NCBI RefSeq assembly: GCF_000275845.1
Contig: NW_006766887.1
Span: 669,369 to 733,368 of the forward strand
DNA: 64,000 nucleotides
From: Dichomitus squalens LYAD-421 SS1
Lineage: Eukaryota; Basidiomycota; Agaricomycetes; Polyporales; Polyporaceae
Direction: 5' to 3'
The notes below the pieces were generated by a model, which worked only from the letters and a program-made list of their open reading frames with translations, did no database searches and was not told the DNA's origin. Below, piece by piece: positions 21,155-31,988 of this stretch (positions are counted from its first letter, which is position 1; the number at the start of each line of letters is the position of its first letter). A program made the translations under genes and the position numbers.

Positions 21155-24100
21155 GTCCGGGTCTGTTGCGCCCCCGTTCGAGGGTCTGCGGTCTCTTCAC
21201 GACTGCCCACTCCGTCATCTCCCGGAAGACATATTGCGACCGGTAGATACAGGGGTACAGGGGACGCCACCCACTGCGCCGTGATGGGTGCTCCACGGCG
21301 CGCTGGCGACCTATCGTCCGCTGCGCCGTCACACCGGGGCTCGTGGATCTGTCGAAATCGCCCTCGCCGCCTCCCTGGCGCGCACATGCAAATGCAGACC
21401 ACAGGATTGACGTTCCCAGCGTGCGCTCCAGCTGGAACACGCTCGGCGTCAGCTGTTCAGCGTCGCAACCACGCACATCCCACCGCTGTGGCCAAGCCGC
21501 CCGTGCGATGGTGACAGGCGGACGGCCGGGCGACATGAACGTGGGCATGATCCTGCGCAAAGTCTATTCCCGACCCCTTTCCCATCCATTCCCCCGCGTG
21601 GCCATCCCCCGCGCCTGCTCCCCTTCCCCGCGCCCGTCGAAGCTCGGAGCGAGGACCGGTCTCCCGAACCCATGGACGGCGACGTGGGCATACATGGCAT
21701 TCCCGACATCCCAGGTACCCCAGATGTCTTAGCGGAGGAGTGGGGGGTTGGCCCTGGAAGCCCTTCCCCGCATTTCTTGGGCTTCCGCGCCACGGCTGTT
21801 GCTCGACACTCACGTTTTGCTTCCAGGCCCGCAGGTGCCTGTGTCGTAAGGGATGCGAGCTCGCAATGCAATGTGGCAGCTCGAGTGCCCTGTTCCGTCG
21901 CGTCCCGTCCGCCAGTCCGCTCCGATGTCGGGGCCTAGAAGCGCACGAAGCCGCGACACGTCGCGCGTGCCCCTCACCACGCACGTCTGGACGCACACCG
22001 ATGCTTTGCGTTCACTTTAGCTCTAGCGTAGGCGACCACTCCGAGTCTCCAGGGCCTGGACACTGGGCGTCTTCCGCTCTCGAGGTTGTGATCGATTTGT
22101 AAGTGCGTACGTCTCTTTGACTGTTCGGAATGCAAGCCCGGAGTTGCGTGCGCTCTCTCCGAGCCACGCGTCTGGGCTTCTCTGGCGGACTGTATGCAGC
22201 CTATCACGCGAAGGTCTCTCGCGTCTCGGCCTTTGAATCTTACAGCGTTCGCGATAGCCAAGCGGGGCAGCGGCACAATTGGGGGGAACGTGATGCGTTG
22301 GGATATGCGACGCGGATCCCAGGATTTGCTGACCGAGCGGCGGCAAGTCCGACGTCCGTGTCGAACCGCCGAAGGCCTCGAGTCCATGACGCACGATGTT
22401 TTGTGCCGCTCTCACACGCCCTTGCCGCGGTCGTCGCGAATAAACAGCGCCTGTAGCAAAGGCATGGTACGCAGCTTCGCGCGCGACGGGGGTCGTGTGA
22501 GGGCGGACGCTAGTGCGGCCGGACCAAGAGATGCGAATGCGCATTGAGGGAATGCGTCCGCCAAGAAGAAAACAAGGGAACCAGGTTGGAATATTATTGA
22601 TGTATGTGTGCGCGCTGAGAGGTTGTGTGATAGCCAAGGAAGCACTAGAAGGCCGCGCGGTGACGACGATGACGAAGGAGGTCCTGTCCGCTATAGGCTG
22701 CGGGCCACACTCGCTTCCGTCCCCTGCGGAGATGCCACCCGTTGGCTCGCAATCTGGGACGCTATCCATCCCTCGACGCCGCCCCTGCACCACTTTCGCC
22801 GCTTACCGTAGCAGGCTCGCGAGGTTAGCGAAAATAGCACTCTGCGAGTACAGCATCAATTAGTGTATCGGCCCACATACTATAATCAGTGAAGGTCGTA
22901 TGGACTCCCAGCGACCGACTTTGGACGAGGGCGGTGAGCGGTGCACCTCGGAACAGCATAACTACTTCAGACCGACCGCTCGGCGTATTGAGCTAGCCGT
23001 CGGTCCCGCGAGAATTACAGTAACTTTCCCAGCAAGCATCCGCATAGAGGATGGAATTGGATGTCTCGTCAAACCCCGATTCGCATGAGGAGCATACGAC
23101 ATGTTCTCGTTTTGACCTTAACCTCGTTCCCGCCTGCGGCACAACAGGCACCCCACCAATCTCGTAAAGAACACATGTGCAAGGACGACGGACTGACGCC
23201 ATCCCAAACGGTTCTTAGCAGCGACGCCGACGCCGACGCCCGCGCAAAAATGCCGAGCATCTGTTGCGATGCGCGGGGTCGGCCAGGTCCAGATCAGCTG
23301 CCGCCCCGCACTCGGCCACTTGGCCCAGTCTGGCAACCTTGACTCCTGCCCTTGTCACGCCCCAAATCGGTCACGGCTTGCGCGATCACATATGTGCCAT
23401 CTCAGATCCCCTCGCCACGGAGGGTTAGCCTTGCTAATTTGGGACAATATATCTGACATTGAGTCCGCTGGCTGCGCTCATGCCAGCTCCTCCGTCGTGT
23501 ACTCCGATCACTGGCACAGTCGTTCTCAGGTCGAGTGCATACTCCTTACGGACACAGCCTTGTTGCCTTTACTCACTGTGTCAAAGCTCGCACCCGTTAC
23601 AGAAGTGCTGAGCGCACAACTACAGTAGTAGCTGGCACGCAGTTCAATGCTACGTCAGCGCCTTCAATCGCTATTTATGGTCAGCCGAACGCGAGCGGTA
23701 CTATATCGGTAGCCCCAGGCTACCTTACGCGTCTTCGTAGGCCCTCTCCCGCCCCAGCATGTATCCCGTCCACATTTTGTTCCGGAATCAACTCCTGCCG
23801 TGCGGCTTGGCAGTTCGTACCCCGCGAACGTCCCCAGACCAAGGAACAGCCCTTCTTCTGTCTTGGCCACGCCGTCTTAGGCCGATATGACTTTGCCTTG
23901 TATTACTCTATCACCGCTTGCCCCCTTTGCCTTTCTGACGCGTTCTGACGCGTCGCCCGTTATCTCAGTCCCAGCAGTCACGTCACCATATCCGGTGAAA
24001 CCATCCGAGACTCTCGGACGAATATCTGGCCGATTTCCTGTTCTGTTTTCGGATATGCAGGTCGACTGCCCAATCATCTGGCGGTGCTGCAACGCCGTCG

Positions 24101-27100
24101 AACGAGGCTGTCCCGCTGGAACCGGACGCCGACCCTGAGCATGTCTAGCGAGACGCAGACGGTTCTGAGCAACGAGCCGTGATGAGGTACGCATTCGTGT
24201 TAATAATAATGTGGCGTCGTGCATGTATCTACAGACGCCCTTCAATTTCGTCAGTTGTGCGGATCGAGCATCGTGCCAATCCGACACCACGACACGTCAT
24301 ATTGTCATTTCGAAACCAGCGCCAGTGCCGTATGTTTTGTTTTTCGATGATGACAAGAGCGCCCTCGGTCGAGCTACCACAGGGCCGAGGTGTCGTGCGC
24401 CTTTGGAGCGCGCCTCAACTTGACTCGGACCTCCCGAACGCCCAAGCAGCAGCGCCGCGTCCGATGGAAATCATGTCTCGTGTCATACCCATAGGGAGTC
24501 ACGAACCGCGTCACTTTCACATTCGCCGACCCTCTCGGACGCTTCGAGCATCGAGCAGGGGGGGACGCTTTCTATGTAATCGCGCCTATGCTGGGAAGAC
24601 TGGGTGCGTAAATATAGAGGTATGCTCTACAGTAAGACCGAAATAACCTTGAGTACTCTCCATCACGACATCTCGAAACGGAAAGTGACTCTGCGCAATC
24701 GCCACTGGCACGGCTGATAGCCTCGTGCCCGCCTAACCGCGACGTGCCACAACTAGCGCCATGTATACGAATTGTTTCCGTGCATATGTCCTTCAACCCC
24801 GCCCCTTGACCAGTCCGCCCTCAGTCCGGCATCAGACCTCAGGGACGAGTCGACGAGTCGGGCTGCCGTTCTCAGACATCAGAAGTCCCGACGTTCTTGA
24901 CCGAAAACTGCGCTGTCATCCGGATCCCAGTCCACCGCTCTCAATGAGATTTCCGGCTCTGAGCTTGCATTTTCGGCTGTTCGCCCTGGCTGGGCTGGCC
25001 CAGCGTACGCACCTGCTGACGCTCGCGGGGTATGGTCTGCGTCGGCCAAGGCAAGACATCCGAATATTCGGGCTCGGGACTGAAGCGTATGCGCGCCACG
25101 CATGAAGATACGCCGGCAGCAAACTGTTCAGAGGACTCGTCTGAGAGAACGTACAGAAAAAGCTTCCGGGGACGGTTACCTCAGGCGACGACTGCCCCTG
25201 GCAGGGGCGCCGTCGGGAGACAGTTCACCCCATTTATCAACTGCCCGTCGCGACCTCGTCCGTCGAACAGGCTTAGCGCGGTGGCGTCGATCCGTCTCGT
25301 CGCAACCAGCCCGCCGGCCAGCTCAGCTGCTGCTCAGCCGCTTTGTTTTCTGTTCGCTGTCACGCCTGCCCTGCCCGACCCGAGCGGGCTTGGAGGCGTG
25401 ACATTCGGCCGGGTGGGGAAGAGACGAGCTAGGCAAATTGGGGAGGGGGGCCGCCAGGCACTGCGGCTGCAATCTAACAAATGCCGTTCGCCATAACGGG
25501 AACAGCACCGAGCACTCCACCCTTTCCCCCTTCTCATTGGCCCATCAGCGGCAGGGCTTCCCTCTCCTTTCTTATCGGTCGGTCCTTCATCAGAAGAGCG
25601 CGTTGTGTACTATACACATGCAACAGACTGTCGGAAGGTTCACAACTCCAGCATACTCCTTTCGCTCCTGCCAAGACGGTGAAGTAGCACCTTCGCCGTC
25701 TTGCAACTCTTCTTGCGTCTCTGTCTCCCTTATATGCACAGTATGTCAGTCAAATGTCTCCCAACGATATCCTCCATCGACACTTGAGAGATCCGGAGCA
25801 AGCACGGCGCGCTCTGCTTTGGACACCCTACGCGCCCTTCTACCGCGTTCCACCTCGCGCAAGCTCATACACCCGGATATCGCAAATACCAGTGACATCC
25901 GGCAACAGCTGTGCCTTGTGTTTAGATACTTAGTCTAAGGGCCAAGCTGGCACGGTTTGCACAACACCATAGCGTTGTCGAGATCTCGAGACTTGGCAAG
26001 TTTGACCCCGAAGCTATCTGCCAACCATCACGCCACCACTCCAGGGTGCAGTTGGCAAGTGTCTATTCCGGCACGACAGCCACCAGCTGCGGCATGGTGC
26101 AGAGAAGTTTCCTCTGCCCTTCGGCACGTACATACGGCGGGTAGCGTTGAGGTGAGCACCAGTAATACTACATATCGTGTATGGCGCAGCTTCACCATAG
26201 TTTGACCCATTCAGTGCTATGTATTCAGCTGTACCTCGATAGAGTACAGGGCGCTCCTCTGAGCACAGCAAGATCCGTATCATCGACTCCGATCACTCTG
26301 AGGAACCGCAGGCAATGCGCCACCGGTGCGCGCGGTAGGCCTATCGCGGGTAGCCTCGTGTTTTCAGCCATCCCTGCTACTGACTAATGTTGCATTAGCA
26401 GGCCGCGATCCGCAAACAGCCCGTCGACTAGGAGCCCCACTGGCCAAGGTGGCGAGCGTCGACGTGATCCGGAACACCAGCTATCGCTCAGATGCCAGAG
26501 CCTCAGGGTCACACTTGGACTTCCAGGTATCCTGCCATAGGGGCTGCGCTGGCCTACGGTCTCATCATCGACGCTCTGACACTTTGTGACATGCGCCTTC
26601 AGTCGCCTTGTTTCCGCCAACCAGAAGCAGCGTGGACAGGCGCGATCTCGAGGCCCCTGGCGCGCGCATCAATGTACGCCATCCATTCGCAGTCCGTGTT
26701 CCCTGTCATGGGACTACCTCACCCGCAAGCCCTGGACGAGGTTCACCCTTCCCTGTTCGACAGGAACATTCGGCGCAATTGCGTCAATGCAAACCGGCCC
26801 CGTCGATCGCACGGACAGGGCAAGCAGGGGACGGTGGGACCGCGCGTTCTATTGGTGCTGCCACGCTAGAACTCCATCCGTGTGTGTACTCCGCCCTTGA
26901 CTTCCCGTCTGGGACGATCGTCGCCGACGAAGCCCGCCCGCGCGAGCTTCCTCTGCCCATGGGCTCCCCCAGACGCATTCTGTCACGCCTACGGTTTGGG
27001 CAAGGCTCTATTGTCCTGGGCGAATGCGACTCCGACACAGGTCCCGCCGCGTTCTCGAACGCGCCCTGCGTTCCATGCGCTCCCGCGAACGTTGCAGTCT

Positions 27101-28406
27101 CTATCGTCCGCCCGACGCAGCCTGGTGCTCGCCCGGGATTGGTGCGCTGCCTCCGAGTCGTCCTATGCTATCACGTTATGGCCACACACGGAGCGTAGCG
27201 AGACCGTGACCGAATGCATCCGCGTTTATATGACAGTTTCTGTCAATTGCGCTCCTCACGTATGACGTCCAAATTTCCCTCTTCGCTCCCCCCGATGGTT
27301 CTTCTTGTTTCATCTCAGCTCGCTCCTTCCCAGCTGTCTTCTGCACACCATTCCATATCATGAGCCTGTCCCTTGGCCTGTCCCACTTCCCGATGATGCG
27401 CGCGCACGTCATGTTTTGTGCTAGACCATTGCAGATCAATGTCGCCCACTGCATACAGAACCATCACCAATCGAGGTAACGCACGCCCACCTTGCCTCCA
27501 CGCCATATCCGCAATGATCCACTAGTGTGGGACACATCCACGAGACGACCTGACATACCGTCCGCACTCCCCGGCGCGATCTGCACACTAGGGTACTTCG
27601 ACCTGACGAACAATCCGTCAATAAATAGTGCCTGCGCAATTGGTACGGTGTCAACATCTGCGCCGACACGGTTCAGAACTCAGCCAGATGTCACGCTGCA
27701 CAAGGTCTCGTAGCGATTGAGTTTTGGCTTTCATGCCGTTTTGCCGACCGCCCCTCTCCTCCGCCTTTCATCCGTGCTTCTCACAGCCTCGAGGGACGTA
27801 ATTCGTAGCACTTGGCGTGCCAGAAATCCTAAGGCAGCATGCGCAGTACCGGTTCGAAATCTCGAGACGTGCCCCCCGGTGGACAGAAACAGGTTCTCAT
27901 CATATGCTGTCCTGTCTACTTCGGTCAACAGCGCTCAGCTTTCGGGCAGCGCTGCTTCTGATGTCCCGCGCGGCGCTATCGAGATGAAATGCCACCGATG
28001 CCCCGCCGTCTGTGCAGTTGATCACGGCGCATTCAAGAAGTTGAAGATCAGGGTCATCTAATGACAGGAAGGCCCTGACTGCAATCATTTGATTTGGACC
28101 GACGACAATCTTCGTAGGAGCAGAAAGGGTCACCGTTACATACAAACCTTCGTACAGATACCCACCCGGTTTTCAATCATTCAGATCCATAACAGTACCG
28201 TGGTGGCCAGACGTCTGTGTACACTCATTCTTCCACCACGACGCCGCGTATACAAGTCTTACCCCGATGAAGTGCGTGAGCGAAGCCACCCACTCCATCC
28301 GAGCCGAGTAGACGTCTGCGTGTTAGCGGCAGGGGAGATAGCATCGATCGAGAAGGACAAGAAACAAAGAGTACAACGCCATGGACTGGCTAAAAAATAC
28401 ACGGTT
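20949..28406. other. Large gene-poor tract
   Basis: About 7.5 kb with no supportable gene on either strand. The longest frames (for example 22023-22793 on - and 26608-27198 on +) have no domain, no intron structure and Arg/Ser/Pro-rich random composition. Apart from the CTG microsatellite near 21107-21153, I saw no repeats, RNA gene boxes or terminal repeats. Old, decayed transposon sequence is a reasonable but untested explanation. Confidence 0.5.
21107..21153 (+). repeat. CTG trinucleotide microsatellite
   Basis: An uninterrupted run of about eleven CTG units (21119-21153) preceded by a shorter interrupted run from 21107. No gene can be assigned to it; depending on frame it would read poly-Leu, poly-Ala or poly-Cys. 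Confidence 0.95.
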
Positions 28407-29178
28407 TTACTGCGGGGGAGGCTGGAAGCTAAGATTTGGCGCTGCATTAGTCTAAGGCTCACTACGCCCGAAGTACTGCACTCACCCAGGCGGAGGGCCA
28501 CCAAATCCAGGAGGTGGGGGGAAGGGCATACCCGGCGGGCCGCCAGCGAAACCAGGAGGACGGAAGCCAGGGGGTGGCGCACCAGGCATACCAGGAGGCG
28601 CGAATGGCATGGGCGGTCTTGCGATACCTGGAGGGCCACCTAAAACCCTTGTCAGAGGACTGACCTGAGGAAGAGAAGCACGGTTAGCTTACCTGGAGGC
28701 AAGAGGCCCATGCCACGACCTGCAGGCGCCCCTCTCCCAGGACCAAACGGTAACTACGCGATGCATTAACACCAATGGACACTGGAGGCATAATTCAACG
28801 ACTTGAACTTACGACGTTCTTCTTGTCGTCATCCGTAACAGGTGGCGGTCCCTCCACACTCAGACTGACGACGGTTTCGCCGCGAAGAATCACCAAACCA
28901 AGCGTCCGCTTCATCTCCTGCATCGGGCCCGCCTCGGTCTCTCCAGGCTTCTTTTTTGGACGGACACGACGGAACTCTTCACACTCGGCGAGAACGAGGT
29001 TCATGTGGCGGTCGAAGGCGAGCATTTGGCCAACGAACGCGCGGCCATCGTTGATCGTGACCTTGAGCCTCCAGTTGATGAGGCTGAGCATTTTGCCGCC
29101 TTTTGACTTCGGCGGAGGCTGCATACATGCCGTGAGTATTCTGATGGCATATTGGAGACAGAGCTGTAGACTCACCAT
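28407..29178 (-). CDS. SMB1: Sm protein B (spliceosomal core snRNP)
   Basis: Predicted 181 aa from exons 29178-29176 (only the ATG), 29118-28813, 28753-28693, 28639-28486 and 28428-28407. The N-terminus reads PPPKSKGGKMLSLINWRLK, followed by Sm1 (VTINDGRAFVGQMLAFDRH) and Sm2 (TLGLVILRGETVVSLSVEG) and a Pro/Gly/Met-rich tail, the layout of SmB/SmB', one of seven ring proteins on U1, U2, U4 and U5 snRNAs. All four introns are 53-59 nt. The last one is a choice: read through, the protein stops at 28482 after PPPG (175 aa); spliced at a GTGAGT donor it gains GFQPPPQ, which keeps the proline-rich style. It is divergent from the nitronate monooxygenase gene. Confidence 0.93.
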
Positions 29179-29735
29179 GATGGGCAGAGATTTTTGTGGA
29201 ACGAGGCAGACGACGCGCAGAAGCGTGCAGACGATGAGCGCGAGGTTCAGTAGCTCCTGCCAAGCAAGACCAAACAAGCCTCAAGCAGGCGCCCGAATCG
29301 CTCAGGCTGAGTCCCTTGTATACATCTGCAAGTATGAACTGCTTTCTCATAAATTTACAAAATGGACATAGATTGCTCTGGTGAGATCTTACCTGTGTAT
29401 CCCGAGTACCGTGCTATGAGTTATTTCCTAGCTAGTGACGAAGATACGAGGTGAAACGAGTGCCGCACTCTAGATTCCTGACCTTTTCCGTAAATAGCCA
29501 CATGAAGAAGTACTGACGTTGTTCAGCTCCATCCGAGCCTGGAGAACGCAGTGTACCGGTACTGTTCACAATCGTTCACCGAAACATTGCCCGAGCGGCC
29601 ATCGAACGTTAGGAGAATTGGCCTTCAAGTGAGGAACTATAGCGTTTCCCCTTGGCGTACAGGTATAAGAGGCTCTCCTCAAGCTTTATATAGCACAATC
29701 GCCGTCTCTCCCACTTGTCCGCATATATTTTCACG
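29179..29735. promoter_or_regulatory. Divergent promoter region SmB / nitronate monooxygenase
   Basis: 557 bp separate the two start codons, which point away from each other. On the + side TATATA lies at 29687-29692, 44 nt before the monooxygenase ATG, a plausible TATA box with a very short leader. No comparable element was seen on the SmB side. Confidence 0.5.
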
Positions 29736-31139
29736 ATGCAAGCTGTGAAGACCAGCTTGACCCGCCTCCTCGGTGAGCGAAACTGAAGTCATCTCGCAAC
29801 TGGAAGCTCATGTGAAGTCGATTCCGCAGGCATTCGAGTGCCAATTGTATGTGCCGCCATGGCAGGTGCAACATCGCCTACGACCGCAGTGGGTACACGT
29901 AAAACCACCGGGTCATACCACCTACTGATCCCGCCGCATACAGCTTGAAGTGACCCGAGGCGGGGGTTTCGGTTTCGTAGGCGCGGGTACGTCTCTTGCC
30001 GTCTCCATGGTTGCCTGATATCACGTATTTATCTACTTGCAGCGTTCAGCACCCCAGAGAAGCTCGCCGAGGACCTCACTTTCGTCCGGGACAGCATCCC
30101 GGACCTGGGCAATAAGCCGCTCCCAATCGGGATCGGCTTCATCGGTTGGCTCCTGGACGCCAAGGAAGACGTCTCCAAACAGTTCGTCGACGTCGTGCTC
30201 GAGAACGACGTGCGCGCAGTGTGGCTTGCCTTCGGTGATGACGTCTACCGCTGGATTGAGTACGTCCGGAGTTCGCCTGCCAACGCTCGTGCGAGCCACA
30301 AGCCCCTCATTTTCGTGCAAGTGACCTCTGTAGAGGAGGCGCTGCTCGCGGCGAAAGAGTGGAAGGCCGACGTGATAGTCGCTCAAGGTAGGTCTTCTGC
30401 TCTGTCGTTCGGGGCGACATCCGGACAGCGCACAAGCTCCCTTCACTGGCTCGGCTTCATCCTATTCTATACCACCTTCTCACTCCCATGATCTCGTGCA
30501 GGGACCGAGGCTGGTGGTCACGGGGGCGCAACCACTCCCAGCACGTTCACACTCGTGTCCGAAATCCTAGCTGCGCTCCCGGGAGATGGTGCACCCCCCG
30601 TACTTGCTGCGGGAGGCATGGCCACTGGATCACAAGTCGCCGCCTACCTCACCCTTGGCGCGGCCGGCGCCGTCCTAGGCACTCGCTTTCTCCTCACAAC
30701 CGAATGTCCGTACACAGATGCCCAGAAGGCCGCGCTTCTGGCTGCCAAGTCCGGCTCCACTGTCCGAACGATGGCGCTCGACTACGCGCGGGGAACGTAC
30801 GGCTGGCCCAAAAGGCTCAATGGTCGTGGTATCCGAAACAAGATTGTAGATGAAATTGAGGCAGGCGTCCCCCATGAAATTGTCCAAGAGAAATACAAGA
30901 AGGGTACGGAGGCGAACGACGCCGATTACATGGTGGTATGGTGCGGACAAGGCGTGTCTCTCATGAAGGAAATTAAGCCCATGAAGGTCAGCTAGCCACC
31001 ACCGCGGTTTCGCATGTGGTGCCTTATGTCACATCGATCGGACAACTAAGATTGACTAACTGAGCAGGACGTGATGGCGGAGCTGCACACCGATATCGTG
31101 AGGCAGCTGCAGAAGACCCAGGGGTTGCTGGACGATTGA
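29736..31139 (+). CDS. Nitronate monooxygenase (2-nitropropane dioxygenase family)
   Basis: Predicted 346 aa from exons 29736-29772, 29830-29888, 29944-29986, 30043-30387, 30502-30986 and 31068-31139. A TIM-barrel FMN protein: an N-terminal barrel strand with PIVCAAMAGATSP, the glycine-rich GGGFGFVGAAF, the active-site segment VIVAQGTEAGGHGG with its conserved His, and the phosphate-binding PVLAAGGMATGSQVAAY followed by GAVLGTRFL. The enzyme oxidises alkyl nitronates such as propionate-3-nitronate to detoxify them. The last intron has a weak donor (GTCAGC); if unspliced the protein would end three residues later at MKVS, losing the helical tail. No export signal is visible, so cytosolic location is likely. 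Confidence 0.9.
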
Positions 31140-31988
31140 TCGCGGAGCCGCTTGGACATATGAAGGCAGCTGGATCGTACGGAAGTATGTGTAGCGTGAG
31201 CTTATTGTGCAGTCAAATCATTTGTAGCTTCTGTCACGCCTGTTGCTCAAGACTTAATGATAGAAAATATGCGAAACCAGCTAGAGTTACAGTTTGAGGC
31301 AGTGCGTAAGGTCGCTGCCTGAGCTTCCTGCGCAGACGTGCTTCTGCCGGCGGTAGTGGCTGGTGCATTACGTCCCCTACCGCCCCATTGCGGAGCGCAT
31401 TCCAGTCAAGTCATTGGCAGACACTACCTGCGAATCCACGAATCATGGTGTCATGGTGGCTGCGAACTTGAACCCGCTGAGGCAGCTGATCACCGGCTTC
31501 CAACGCAAACTCCTCAATGTCTTTATTGACGTATGCTGCCGCTGTTCTGGTGCCCTAGCTGGTCTCCAAGATCCGTACGACAAGCTTGAGAAGCTTCTAT
31601 GTACTCGGTGATAGGACTGACTTCGCGCACAACTTAGGTCGTGCGAACAAGGCACTACCTCTACGGCGCCGTGACCCGAACGCTGGGCCTCCTGACCCAC
31701 GGCGAAGTCGCACATTGACAAATACGTCGCCAAAGCGCTTCCCGCAGTGGGTCCCGGTGAGAACAAAGGACACACCTTCGCGATGGCATCCAGGGGCCTT
31801 CGGTACACGGGAAGTACTTCCGGGCGTTGAATGGAGAGGTTGTAAAATAGAGTTGCACACATGACCTCGCATCTCGGAATGAATTGTGCGTTCTATTTGT
31901 GCTCGTAATCATGACAAGTACTTGGCTTCTATCGTAGTCATACACATCGTACCACATTCACGAACAAGTGACCCGGGAAGTAACTGAC
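31140..31988. other. Convergent intergenic region NMO / pyruvate carboxylase
   Basis: 849 bp between two 3' ends. A frame near 31360-31610 (+) reads protein-like for some 60 residues but has no start context, domain or splice partners. Nothing else supported. Confidence 0.45.

Noticed and set aside
21026..21514. Open frame with a poly-Leu run, as a secreted protein
   Set aside because: The Leu run is the CTG microsatellite; the frame has no other protein-like content.
22023..22793. 256-codon open frame on the - strand in the gene-poor tract
   Set aside because: No domain, no start context, random Arg/Ser/Pro composition, overlapped by open frames in other registers.
27853..27866. B-box-like GGTTCGAAATC
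   Set aside because: No matching A box or cloverleaf upstream.
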